Shown piece after piece: positions 25,329-37,421 of a stretch of DNA of 64,000 bases (the first letter of the stretch is position 1; each line of letters begins with the position of its first letter). The stretch is taken from positions 1 to 64,000 of the forward strand of contig NZ_CAMLSE010000034.1 in the NCBI RefSeq assembly GCF_946482605.1, given 5' to 3'. This DNA comes from an uncultured Dyadobacter sp. Lineage in GTDB: Bacteria > Bacteroidota > Bacteroidia > Cytophagales > Spirosomataceae. The position numbers and the translations under genes were made by a program. Under the pieces are notes generated by a model that saw only the letters and a program-made list of their open reading frames with translations, had not been told where the DNA came from and did not search any database.

Positions 25329-25766
25329 TTACAGATCTACGGCTTCCTGCACTAACACATCCTCCTCTTCCACCATCATCCTTTCACCCTCCAATCTATA
25401 AGGACGATTGAATGCCTCCTGCCGCATTGCAAAACGGGCGGCAAGCTTACGAATGACTTCTTTGGACATTCCTTTTTTGTAGTTTAAAATCTCGGAGACG
25501 TATCCCTTGCTGACATTCAGCAGCTCGGCAATGTCCTTAGCCTTCATCTTATGGTCCGCCATGATTATTTTCAGCAACTCCACAGGGTCGGCATCACCTT
25601 TTAACGTGCCATGTTCCGCATCGTAGTGTTCGATGAGGACTGTCAATAGATCAATTTCTTCTTCATATTGATCAGGATTCTCTGACTCCAACATTTGTAT
25701 GAGTTCGTTACAGTAATTGTTGTACTGCTCCAAATTCCTGATAACCTTGTATCTCAATGTTTCCAT
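25329..25766 (-). CDS. higA: HigA-like antitoxin (XRE helix-turn-helix)
   Basis: A 145-residue protein with an N-terminal helical region and a C-terminal HTH in KMKAKDIAELLNVSKGYVSE, followed by an alternate helix and an acidic tail. This is the usual HigA layout for Bacteroidota. The in-frame extension to 25835 overlaps the toxin and is rejected. It starts one base after the toxin stop codon. It should neutralise HigB and repress the operon. Confidence 0.85.
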   Translation of the reverse strand: METLRYKVIRNLEQYNNYCNELIQMLESENPDQYEEEIDLLTVLIEHYDAEHGTLKGDADPVELLKIIMADHKMKAKDIAELLNVSKGYVSEILNYKKGMSKEVIRKLAARFAMRQEAFNRPYRLEGERMMVEEEDVLVQEAVDL

Positions 25767-25767
25767 G

Positions 25768-26100
25768 CTAGTATATGTAAATTGAATATTGCAGCCCCCG
25801 TTTGCATAAATGCGTGTATTCTGCGTGCGTTCCAATCCAGCATATCGACAAATGCACGCGATTCGGACCGAAAAAATATTTACAAATCATGCGGTAATTG
25901 TTTCCGCCAATGTCAAAAACAATCCTTTCAGAACCGTTCCCGAGAATGTCTGCCCCGGGATAGGTTTCCCGCATTCCCGCAGGAGATCGCCAGTTCGCCG
26001 TTTTTAAACTTGCAAGCCAATTATCAAACGAAGACTTGCTCCTTGCGTGATCACGGGTAAAGTCGTCAATGGTCTGTTCTTTAATGAGATGTATCTTCAT
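25768..26100 (-). CDS. higB: HigB-like mRNA interferase toxin
   Basis: A 110-residue HigB-type toxin: start MKIHLIKEQTIDDF, middle SFDNWLASLKTANWRSPAGM, core NNYRMICKYFFGPNRVHLSICWIGTHAEYTHL, the family hallmark. HigB toxins cut mRNA on the ribosome. ATG 26100 matches the family start. It precedes higA, with a 10-bp palindrome 20 bases upstream. Confidence 0.88.
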   Translation of the reverse strand: MKIHLIKEQTIDDFTRDHARSKSSFDNWLASLKTANWRSPAGMRETYPGADILGNGSERIVFDIGGNNYRMICKYFFGPNRVHLSICWIGTHAEYTHLCKRGLQYSIYIY

Positions 26101-26120
26101 ATAAAGTGTGTGAATATAAG

Positions 26121-26145
26121 AAAAGTTCTCATAAAGAGAACTTTT
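26121..26145. promoter_or_regulatory. Operator-like palindrome of higBA
   Basis: AAAAGTTCTC (26121-26130) / GAGAACTTTT (26136-26145), perfect arms around 5 bases, upstream of higB on the minus strand. It fits an autoregulatory HigA operator by position. Confidence 0.6.
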
Positions 26146-26180
26146 CAATTAGACATTAATTCCAAAACCTGAATGCTACG

Positions 26181-27488
26181 CTACACCACCTGCGGCAACG
26201 CGTAAGGCGAACGATATTTCCTTGTCAGCAACTTGTTGGCCTCATCGTCGCCCACAAATTTCTCCGTCTTGCTATCAAATGTCAATGCGCGCCCGGTGCG
26301 GTAGGCGATGTTGCCCAAATGCGCCAGCCCCGAAGACAAATGCGCCGTTTCGACAGGGCCGTTCAGCAGTTTCGGATCCTTAGCAATAACGGCGTCGATG
26401 AAATTTTTGTAATGATCGCCGCCCGCTTTCCGCGATGGGCCGGCTTTTTTGTCCTTACCCAGAAATGTTTCGTAGTAGTCGTAACCTTTCACTACCATAT
26501 AACCTTCGGACCCATAGAAGATATTTCCGATCCCGACCCCGCCTTCCTCGTTCGTCATCCAGGGACGAACCTCGAATTCGATGATCTTCTTTTCTTTGGT
26601 ATACACAAATGAAGAGCTCAACACTTCCGGCGTTTCCTTGGCGTCATTCCAGAGAAATTTACCGCCCGACGACGTGATCTTGTCGGGGAAGCTTTCCACC
26701 CCCAATCCCCACATACACATGTCGGTTTCGTGGATACCTTGATTGCCGATATCGCCATTCCCGTAGTTCCAGTGCCAGTGCCAGTCGTAATGCACGTAAT
26801 TACGGGAGAACGGCTTCATTTCGGCAGGGCCCGTCCACAGGTCGTAGTTCAGGCCGGCCGGTACGGGCTCGGTACCACGGTCGCCGATATCCGGGCGCCA
26901 TTTGTAGACGAGGCCGCGAGCCATATACACGTTCCCGATCAGTCCGTCGCGGAGGTGTTTTACGGCTTCTTTCAATGCTTCCGAACTGCGGAGCTGCACG
27001 CCGTGCTGCACCACTCTTTTGTATTTATGAGCTGCCTCGACGAGCTTGCGGCCTTCGTGCAGGTTGTGCGAGCCAGGCTTTTCGACGTACACGTCCTTTC
27101 CGGCCTGACAAGCCCATATAGCCGCCAATGCATGCCAGTGGTTCGGCGTGGCGATGCTTACGGCGTCAATCGTCTTGTCGTCGAAAACTTTACGGAGGTC
27201 GTTTTCAGTTTTGACCTTCTTCCCTGTCTTTTGCTCAAATTCCTGCGCACGCTTTTGCAATATGTTATTGTCCGGATCGCAAAGCGTGGCCACTTCCACA
27301 TTGCTCAACGCATTGAAGCCCGAAATATGGCTCTGCCCGCGGCCATTCACACCCAGCACCGCGACCCGCACACGGTCGTTCGCACCGAATGCGCTTGCCG
27401 GAATAATGGAAGGGATCGACAATATTACCGCAGCACCTGTTGTGTTCCTGATAAAATCTCTTCTCGATACTTCGTTTGGTTTGTCCAT
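26181..27488 (-). CDS. Tat-exported Gfo/Idh/MocA family oxidoreductase
   Basis: A 435-residue protein. The N-terminus has a twin-arginine signal (SRRDFIRNTTGAAVILSIPS). The NAD-binding Rossmann motif RVAVLGVNGRGQSH begins near residue 40, and the catalytic-region Lys is in YVEKPGSHN. The C-terminal domain ends ALPQVV. Tat-exported members of this family in Bacteroidota fold with cofactor and act in the periplasm on sugars or glycosides; substrate unknown. It stands alone. Confidence 0.9.
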   Translation of the reverse strand: MDKPNEVSRRDFIRNTTGAAVILSIPSIIPASAFGANDRVRVAVLGVNGRGQSHISGFNALSNVEVATLCDPDNNILQKRAQEFEQKTGKKVKTENDLRKVFDDKTIDAVSIATPNHWHALAAIWACQAGKDVYVEKPGSHNLHEGRKLVEAAHKYKRVVQHGVQLRSSEALKEAVKHLRDGLIGNVYMARGLVYKWRPDIGDRGTEPVPAGLNYDLWTGPAEMKPFSRNYVHYDWHWHWNYGNGDIGNQGIHETDMCMWGLGVESFPDKITSSGGKFLWNDAKETPEVLSSSFVYTKEKKIIEFEVRPWMTNEEGGVGIGNIFYGSEGYMVVKGYDYYETFLGKDKKAGPSRKAGGDHYKNFIDAVIAKDPKLLNGPVETAHLSSGLAHLGNIAYRTGRALTFDSKTEKFVGDDEANKLLTRKYRSPYALPQVV

Positions 27489-27618
27489 TATGAAAGAATT
27501 TAGGATTTCCGACCGCCATCCACGCTGGCTGGCAATAACTTAGACGACACAGGAGAGTCTGCCCCTGATTCGATCTACTTAAAAAATACTACTAAATTTC
27601 CCTTTTGTACTATCCCGA

Positions 27619-28941
27619 CTACATAATCTGGACGATGCCGTAACCGCTGACGGTGAGAATAGACAAGACACTCAGCCAGAAAAGCACGTCATAGGCCGCA
27701 GACGGCTTCAATGATGCCGGCAATTCGCGGTAACGAAATACGAGCGAAACGTAAACAACCAGCAAAAGCAGCACAGAAGTAGCTATACCGCCCAGAATAA
27801 CCATCATCACCGGTGCCTGGAAGAAGAGAAAAAGAATGCACCAGACAGCCGGCAGCACCCACGACATGATACCGATCGATTTCCGCTGCGCTTTTTCAGT
27901 ATCGAACTTCATCCAACCCAATTGGCCGAATGCATCGCCCCATACACGGGCCCAGCTGGCCGTAGCTGTAAACAAGGTGGAGTATAGCACAAAAAATGCG
28001 CCTATCAGGAAAAGGTTGCGGGCCCAGTCGCCCAACGTCTCGGTAAAGATCCTCGACAGCACTTCCACCATCTGATAACCTTCCGGTACCGCACCGCCAT
28101 GATGTAAAACCGCCGCTCCCAGCAGATAAAACGCCGCCGTAACGATCGTATAAACCACCATCGACAGTACCGCATCCAGGTACATGACATTAAACCAGCC
28201 TTTCGCCCTCCTGGACCATTCGGCCGTGCCGTCGTTTGGTCCCGTATAAGCTGCGTAACCCTTTTCGATGCACCAGTAATTGTAATACATGATTTCATCT
28301 CCGCCGACGCCCGTTATCCCAAACGCCCCGAACGCAGTGGCAACCATCGCTGCGGGGAGGGAAAAGTGCAGGCCGGTTTCAATTTGTGGCCAGTGGATGG
28401 CGTACGACGTCCATTGCAGGGAAAAGAGGGATATCAGGATAACGACCGTAAACAGCATGATCATCACCAGCGACCCTTTTTCTACAGGGCCATAGTTGCC
28501 TTTGTAAACCCAGAACGAAGTGATAAGCACTGAAATGATGGCCCACATATTGACCGAAATCCCCGGAAAGCCCATATGGAGTACAATAGCAACCCCGCCC
28601 ACGATACCACCGACCTGCAACAATTTCAGCCCTTGCAAAGACAACCACAGCCATATACTCCAGTGTGCCTTCCCCAGCCTTCTACCTGGCAGGTTATTGA
28701 AGTTATGCATGATGAATGTGCCTGTGTAAATGGCATTCTTACCGAATTCAAGCTGCAATGCTACTTTCACCAGACAGCTGAGGATGATCAGCCAGAACAT
28801 GACGAATCCCGCCCTGGCCCCTAACGCAGTAGTAGCAATGAGCTCTCCTGAACCGACGATGGCGGCGGAAAGAATGAAACCGGGGCCCAGGTAGCGGAGC
28901 CTGCCTAAGAAGGTGGTGGGAGGGGCTAATATTTTGGACAT
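27619..28941 (-). CDS. Nramp-related membrane transporter with altered TM1 motif
   Basis: About 440 residues with some eleven hydrophobic segments and the Nramp opening LGPGFILSAAIVGSGELIAT. Canonical Nramp metal transporters carry DPGN in TM1; here the aligned position is GSGE, and the TM6 region (GAFGITGVGGDEIMYY) lacks the APH/MPH metal-binding pattern. It therefore belongs to a Nramp-like branch whose substrate may not be Mn/Fe. The start is ATG 28941 or 28968; a 13-bp inverted repeat spans both choices. Confidence 0.85.
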   Translation of the reverse strand: MSKILAPPTTFLGRLRYLGPGFILSAAIVGSGELIATTALGARAGFVMFWLIILSCLVKVALQLEFGKNAIYTGTFIMHNFNNLPGRRLGKAHWSIWLWLSLQGLKLLQVGGIVGGVAIVLHMGFPGISVNMWAIISVLITSFWVYKGNYGPVEKGSLVMIMLFTVVILISLFSLQWTSYAIHWPQIETGLHFSLPAAMVATAFGAFGITGVGGDEIMYYNYWCIEKGYAAYTGPNDGTAEWSRRAKGWFNVMYLDAVLSMVVYTIVTAAFYLLGAAVLHHGGAVPEGYQMVEVLSRIFTETLGDWARNLFLIGAFFVLYSTLFTATASWARVWGDAFGQLGWMKFDTEKAQRKSIGIMSWVLPAVWCILFLFFQAPVMMVILGGIATSVLLLLVVYVSLVFRYRELPASLKPSAAYDVLFWLSVLSILTVSGYGIVQIM

Positions 28942-28963
28942 AAAGGAGATTTTATGTCCAAAA
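28932..28963. repeat. 13-bp perfect inverted repeat over the Nramp-like start codon
   Basis: TTTTGGACATAAA (28932-28944) and its exact reverse complement (28951-28963) flank 6 bases. The repeat covers the probable ATG (28941-28939). It could be an operator or a hairpin that hides the start in the mRNA. Confidence 0.85.
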
Positions 28964-29001
28964 GCCAAGATCAGCCGTTTTTTAATGCCAGGCGGCCAAA
29001 A

Positions 29002-30462
29002 TTACAGATTCCCTACCGCCTGGTGAATCTGCTTCACCGTATCTACATAATTATTTTCGCTGGGCAATCCGAACAGGGACTTTTCCTTAATCATCTGCGC
29101 TACATTCTCCGGAACGAGCTTTTCCCAGCCCGGCTCCCCACGCTTGATCATTTCAAGTACAAAGTCGGTGGTGATGTGCATATGTTCGGTATTGTAGTTC
29201 CGAATGTCTTCGATCTTGTCGTTCACGATCAGGTATTGGAACAATGGCCGCAAATGATCGGGAACACGGAAATTTTCGCAGCTGTACACCGAACCGTCCG
29301 GTTGGAGCGTCGGGTAAATGTAGAGCTTCACCTTGCGGCTAAAAAGTGTGGCGAACGACTCCAGAATGCCACCCTGCAAAAACTGGTAATGCTTTTCTTC
29401 AAAGATATCCTGCAAGTTGGGACTACCGAGCAGCAAGCCCGATTTCAGCTTCGTAAGCCGCGAAAGATAGGCCACAAGCCGGTAATATTCATGGTGGTTC
29501 GAGATCATTACCATATGCCCCAGGGAGCAAAGGATATCAACACGATCCAGGAAGTCCTTCTCGTCGATATCGCGGTCTCCTGCTTTGAGATTGTGTAAGG
29601 TAAGTTCCGAAATAAGGACAACCTTGGACTCATCCACATCCGGCTCGGCCAGGAATTGCCGTTGTCCATTGCTGATAAGGTCAATATGCACATTCGTAAT
29701 CGGGCGGAGGCGGCCGCGCATCATCAGGATGTGCTTTTTGTACAATGCTTCGGAGGGTTGCAGCACCCCACCGTCACTACCAAACAATGCGGCATCCGTA
29801 AACCCGTTTTTCACCAGCCTAAGGCTCATCAGGCGGTTATCTACCTTGGCAAAATCCGGCCCGCTGAAACGCACCATGTCGATCTCGATCCGGTCGATCG
29901 TCAGATCGTCCATCAGCGACATCAACAGGATCTCCGGCGATTTGTGGTAATAGTAGCAGCCGTAGATCAGGTTCACCCCGATAATCCCCAGCGCCTGCTG
30001 CTGTAAAATATTCTCATCATCGCGCATACGCACGTGTATGACCACGTAATTGGTCGGCCCCATCGGAGTTAGCTGGAATTGCAGTCCGATCCACCCGTGG
30101 GATTCATTCGTTTTTTGAAAATTGAGCGCTACAACTGTATTGGCGAAAGCAAAAAAGGTGCTGTCGACACCTCGCTTTTCCGACAAGCGCTTCTCTACCA
30201 GGTTGTATTCCCTGTTCAGCATTTTCATCAGGCGTGATTCCACCACATACCTTCCCCCCTCCTCTGTTCCATATATCGCGTCGCTGAATGTCATATCATA
30301 AGCCGACATGGTTTTAGCGATGGTTCCGGATGCGCCGCCAGCTTTGAAAAAATAAGCTGCCGTTTCCTGCCCCGCACCGATTTCGGCAAACGATCCGTAA
30401 ATGCGGCGGTCGAGGTTGATCCTTAATGCTTTTTGTTTTGTACCAAGATTCTTTTCGTACAT
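29002..30462 (-). CDS. Conserved protein, sometimes labelled nicotinate-nucleotide adenylyltransferase
   Basis: A 486-residue soluble protein beginning MYEKNLGTKQKALRINLD with the well-kept block YGSFAEIGAGQETAAYFF and GASGTIAKTMSAYDM. I recognise it as a conserved family in Bacteroidota and some cyanobacteria. From memory it is sometimes labelled as a nicotinate-nucleotide adenylyltransferase, but no HxGH nucleotidyltransferase motif is visible, so that name is not supported here. No signal peptide or membrane span. Function unknown. Confidence 0.7.
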   Translation of the reverse strand: MYEKNLGTKQKALRINLDRRIYGSFAEIGAGQETAAYFFKAGGASGTIAKTMSAYDMTFSDAIYGTEEGGRYVVESRLMKMLNREYNLVEKRLSEKRGVDSTFFAFANTVVALNFQKTNESHGWIGLQFQLTPMGPTNYVVIHVRMRDDENILQQQALGIIGVNLIYGCYYYHKSPEILLMSLMDDLTIDRIEIDMVRFSGPDFAKVDNRLMSLRLVKNGFTDAALFGSDGGVLQPSEALYKKHILMMRGRLRPITNVHIDLISNGQRQFLAEPDVDESKVVLISELTLHNLKAGDRDIDEKDFLDRVDILCSLGHMVMISNHHEYYRLVAYLSRLTKLKSGLLLGSPNLQDIFEEKHYQFLQGGILESFATLFSRKVKLYIYPTLQPDGSVYSCENFRVPDHLRPLFQYLIVNDKIEDIRNYNTEHMHITTDFVLEMIKRGEPGWEKLVPENVAQMIKEKSLFGLPSENNYVDTVKQIHQAVGNL

Positions 30463-30555
30463 AACTGTATATTAGTAAAATGGAAAGCCTTACATGTAAA
30501 TATAAGAAAAATACAGTTCTGTATTAAGCGGAATTTCTGATCTTCTGGCAGCAGA

Positions 30556-30954
30556 ATGGAAAAGTTATATAATTTATTTACTTACGGCACTTTGATGCGG
30601 GGCTTTGATAACCCGTATGCGGACAAGCTCCGGTTGTCTTCAAACTATATAGGAAAAGGGCATTTCAACGGAAAATTGTTCCGTGTGGAGTGGTTCCCCG
30701 GCGCGCATTACGAGCCTGATGCATCTACCCTCGTACACGGGGAAATTTACCAGCTGAACTCCTTTGAAATACTCGAAGAACTCGATGAATATGAGGATGT
30801 TCTGGAAGATGAGGCCGCGAGTTTGTACGTCAGGAAGGTGGTACCTGTCCGGGATGGCAATGGGGCCGTCATTCCTTGCTGGGTATATTTGTATAATAAA
30901 CCGGTTGAGGATTTGCCTTTGATTGAAGATGGGTATTTCAAAACTACGCCCTGA
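30556..30954 (+). CDS. Gamma-glutamylcyclotransferase (AIG2-like) family protein
   Basis: A 132-residue protein with the substrate-binding motif YGTLM near residue 10 and the expected acidic site in ELDEYED near residue 77. Such enzymes release 5-oxoproline from gamma-glutamyl amines or peptides. It is convergent with coaX and their last 11 bases overlap. Confidence 0.88.
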   Translation: MEKLYNLFTYGTLMRGFDNPYADKLRLSSNYIGKGHFNGKLFRVEWFPGAHYEPDASTLVHGEIYQLNSFEILEELDEYEDVLEDEAASLYVRKVVPVRDGNGAVIPCWVYLYNKPVEDLPLIEDGYFKTTP

Positions 30955-31711
30955 GGCTCTCGCCGATAATGCGCAGGCCGTCCAATGTTAACTTTCTATC
31001 AATTTCAACGAACTCGTCCCGCAACGTGTCGATAATGGACGACAACCCGCCCGTCGCGACGGCAATGCATTCACCGCCAAGCTCTGCACGGATACGGCCC
31101 AGCAGCGATTTCACCAATCCTTCATAACCCAGCAAAATGCCGGCCTGAATGGCTTCGACGGTGTTCTTGCCTATGGCCGACTCCGGAAGCTGCAAGGGCA
31201 CTTCCGGAAGCTGTGCCGTATTGGCGAACAGTGCTTTGACCGCCGTCACCAACCCGGGTAATATGGCTACCCCCAAAATTTTGCTTTCTTTCGATATCGT
31301 AGTGAATGTCAGCGCCGTACCGAAATCGACGACGACACAGTTCTCTTGGTAGCGCGTGGAAACCGCCACCGCATTGGCAATCAAATCGGCCCCTATCTCA
31401 TGCGGATGATCGATCGCAATGGACAATGCCGGATAAATCTCCGGACCGACCACGATCACATCGTCTCCAAACAGCGACCGTAACATTCTCAGAATAACCG
31501 GGGTCAGAGGAGGAACCACACTGCTCAGAACCACCGTATCCACATCCCCGAACCACAAACCCGCTTCCAGGAAATGCAGCCGCAATTTCGATTCGTAGTG
31601 CGCCTCGTTCTCCTGCACCAGTGAACGCATCCGCCAGATGTGCTCCCAGTTTCCAGATTCGTAAAGCCCGAAAACGGTGTCGGTATTGCCAAGGTCGACG
31701 GCTAAAAGCAT
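30944..31711 (-). CDS. coaX: Type III pantothenate kinase
   Basis: A 255-residue CoaX of the ASKHA superfamily: phosphate-1 motif LAVDLGNTDTVFGLY, GADLIANAVA and phosphate-2 motif VDFGTALTFTTI. It performs the first step of CoA synthesis without feedback inhibition by CoA. It is a monocistronic-looking gene next to the divergent beta-galactosidase gene. Confidence 0.96.
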   Translation of the reverse strand: MLLAVDLGNTDTVFGLYESGNWEHIWRMRSLVQENEAHYESKLRLHFLEAGLWFGDVDTVVLSSVVPPLTPVILRMLRSLFGDDVIVVGPEIYPALSIAIDHPHEIGADLIANAVAVSTRYQENCVVVDFGTALTFTTISKESKILGVAILPGLVTAVKALFANTAQLPEVPLQLPESAIGKNTVEAIQAGILLGYEGLVKSLLGRIRAELGGECIAVATGGLSSIIDTLRDEFVEIDRKLTLDGLRIIGESLRA

Positions 31712-31826
31712 AACAGAGATTTTACATGTGAGGGCAAATTAAAGGCATTCCTCAAATAAAACTTCATGATGCCCTGGTTTTGCGTCCGTTTCTTTTTGAT
31801 TATCCATAATTTTAACGCAAAAATAA

Positions 31827-35288
<3,462 letters not shown>

Positions 35289-35291
35289 TTT

Positions 35292-35334
35292 GAAAAAAGA
35301 CTTGGCAGATCAAACAAACGGCCTGCCAAGTCTG
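35292..35334 (-). terminator. Terminator of the Rieske/DUF5777/YceI operon
   Basis: A perfect 11-bp stem AGACTTGGCAG (35299-35309) / CTGCCAAGTCT (35324-35334). On the minus strand it is followed by TTTTTT. It lies just after the end of the beta-galactosidase gene on the opposite strand and may also end that transcript. Confidence 0.75.
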
Positions 35335-35384
35335 CACTACCCCACAGTTAATCAATACCTGGCGATTTTGCCGCCAGATATTGA

Positions 35385-35948
35385 TTATTTTTTATAGGGA
35401 GCCAGGACATATTGGGTTTTGACACTGATGATCTGCGCGATTTTGACAAAGACCACCTTGGGAACATCAATCTTATGGTCCGTCAACGGTACCTCAAAAT
35501 CGGAATTGATGGTGATTTTCCCTCCTTCGATCTTCATTTTACCCTTGATCGTCCGCTCCTTAGTGACGCCATGCACCGTAAACTTTCCGGTGGCAGACAC
35601 GTCGTATTGGCCATCTTTGGTATAGTCCGGTGCCTTATCGACCTTGCCCGAAAACGTAGCCGTCGGATATTTCTCCGATTCTATGTAGTTCTCATTGAAA
35701 TGCTCCTGCATCAGTTTGTTGGGAAAAACAAAGTCACGCATATTCATCCGGATCGCGATCTCGTTGTTGGCCGTGTTCAGGATCACCTGCGACTTTTTGT
35801 TCTCCGCTTCGATATTTTCCAAAGGTGTCGATGCCGAGAATTTCGTATTGCCGCCGGAGGTAGCGAACATTTGTGCCAAAGCCGTCCCGGAAAGCAAAGC
35901 GGTACTGAACATGGCCAGGCAGGCCACGCGAAAAAAATGCAGTTTCAT
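35385..35948 (-). CDS. YceI family protein
   Basis: A 187-residue periplasmic lipocalin-like protein. A signal peptide ends at ALAQ; YceI features include NTANNEIAIRMNMRDFVFPN and NYIESEKYPTATFSG. YceI proteins bind isoprenoid lipids in an eight-stranded barrel. It is the last gene of a three-gene operon, 8 bases after the DUF5777 gene. Confidence 0.93.
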   Translation of the reverse strand: MKLHFFRVACLAMFSTALLSGTALAQMFATSGGNTKFSASTPLENIEAENKKSQVILNTANNEIAIRMNMRDFVFPNKLMQEHFNENYIESEKYPTATFSGKVDKAPDYTKDGQYDVSATGKFTVHGVTKERTIKGKMKIEGGKITINSDFEVPLTDHKIDVPKVVFVKIAQIISVKTQYVLAPYKK

Positions 35949-35956
35949 AGTCTGGA

Positions 35957-36844
35957 TCAGTTTGGCTGCTTCTTGTTCTTCTTGTCAAAGCTGAATGTAC
36001 GGGAAATGTTGAACCCGTAATGGATATCTCCTTTACCCCAGCTTCCGGCTGTTTCGCCGATAAACTGTTTCTCGATCATGCCCAGGGAATTGGTAAAATG
36101 CAGTTGGAAAACGTGTCCGCCCGTTTCGATATCCACGCCAAACGACATAGAATCGTGGTAAGGGGCCGTCAGGGTGTTCTTTTCACGGGCGGTATAGAAA
36201 TACTCCCCGTTCAGCGACACGCGTTTGGATAGTTTGAAACGACCGCCGATACCTACTGCGAACAACACTTTTTCATCGCCCGTCACGTCCGGCATGGTGC
36301 GGTACAAATAGGTCGGTGACAGTTGAAGCGACAGCCGCTCACCGAATTTCCGCGCTATCAGCACCTGGGCAGTATAATATAGCTTGTCCTGAAACTCCCG
36401 TTCCTTATCCACCGTAGCCACGCCGGTTCCTCCGAACAACGTCACCGAAACAGGGATATTCCGTGCGCCGCTAGTCTGCTTCAGCAATTTATACTTTCCA
36501 AAAAAATCATACACTTTCTGCGATGTGCTGCGGCCGATCCCGATCATCAGATCGTCCGTCAGGCCATATTCGAAACCCAGGCGCATGGTAGCCTGATCGA
36601 GTCCGAAGAACTGGTAGGCGCCAGAGTTCAGCTTGCCGAAACGGTGCGAAATGCGAAAATCGAGGTGCTTCTTTTTCATCGTTTCAACCGACTGCCCATT
36701 CACAATGCGGGTCGATTTAAAAGTAGCGGTTACCGGAACGGTTTGCGCGCTGTCCTGTTTCGACAGCTCATTCAGCAGATCATCCTGTGCATATAAAACT
36801 GTTGACGAACACATCAACATCGCGAGTAGGCGGAGTACTTTCAT
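35957..36844 (-). CDS. DUF5777 family beta-barrel protein
   Basis: A 295-residue protein with signal peptide (LAMLMCSSTVLYAQ), a KKKHLDFRISHRFGKLN segment and repeated amphipathic strands, fitting DUF5777, an outer-membrane-barrel-like family of Bacteroidota. Middle gene of the Rieske-DUF5777-YceI operon, with 8 to 12 base gaps. Role unknown; context suggests an envelope redox or lipid-handling unit. Confidence 0.85.
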   Translation of the reverse strand: MKVLRLLAMLMCSSTVLYAQDDLLNELSKQDSAQTVPVTATFKSTRIVNGQSVETMKKKHLDFRISHRFGKLNSGAYQFFGLDQATMRLGFEYGLTDDLMIGIGRSTSQKVYDFFGKYKLLKQTSGARNIPVSVTLFGGTGVATVDKEREFQDKLYYTAQVLIARKFGERLSLQLSPTYLYRTMPDVTGDEKVLFAVGIGGRFKLSKRVSLNGEYFYTAREKNTLTAPYHDSMSFGVDIETGGHVFQLHFTNSLGMIEKQFIGETAGSWGKGDIHYGFNISRTFSFDKKNKKQPN

Positions 36845-36856
36845 GGTCGATGCGGA

Positions 36857-37369
36857 TTAAGCTTTCACAGTTAAAGTGTTCCCGTCGGAAGAAACGGTTA
36901 TCGTATACGTTTTGAGGGGCGTTGCCGCGGGACCGTTCGTAACTACTCCTGCGATGCTGAATGTAGAACCATGGGTTTGGCAGAAAACATCGTTGGACCC
37001 TGACCTGTATGCCACCGTATTTCCTTCATGCGTACAGATTTTACTCAATGCAACATAGCTGCCGGCGGTGGTTTTGGCCACCAGAACGTCACCGATTACC
37101 TTACCATTACCCGAGGTTTTCAGATCGTTATAAGGAGATTTGGTCATATCCACGGTGAAGTTGATAGCACTGCCCGTCGTTGTACCTGTAATTCCATTGC
37201 CGCCGCTTCCCGGGTTTGGGTCCGGGTCAGGGTTGGGATCGTCGTCTTTGGATCCGCAGGCCGTCATAGTGGTGCCGAGGCAATAGAATGCCATTAACGT
37301 TGAGGTGCTGAGCCCAAGACTTCTCAGGAATTCGCCTCTTTTCATGCTTCCTTTTTCAATTGAGTTCAT
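36857..37369 (-). CDS. Rieske [2Fe-2S] lipoprotein
   Basis: About 170 residues. The N-terminus KRGEFLRSLGLSTSTLM is followed by a lipobox-like TACGSK, then a Pro/Asp-rich spacer, then the Rieske domain with cluster ligands CTH and CQTH about 16 residues apart and the flank GSTFSIAG. ATG 37369 matches the signal better than the codon at 37396. It is the first gene of the operon and probably donates or accepts electrons in the periplasm; partner unknown. Confidence 0.88.
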   Translation of the reverse strand: MNSIEKGSMKRGEFLRSLGLSTSTLMAFYCLGTTMTACGSKDDDPNPDPDPNPGSGGNGITGTTTGSAINFTVDMTKSPYNDLKTSGNGKVIGDVLVAKTTAGSYVALSKICTHEGNTVAYRSGSNDVFCQTHGSTFSIAGVVTNGPAATPLKTYTITVSSDGNTLTVKA

Positions 37370-37421
37370 AGTGAATAAATTAATTAGAAGATACAATTCA
37401 TTGATAATGTGGGCATAGTGC

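Noticed and set aside
29002..30462. Naming this gene nicotinate-nucleotide adenylyltransferase
   Set aside because: No HxGH motif or expected length (~200 residues); kept as unknown.
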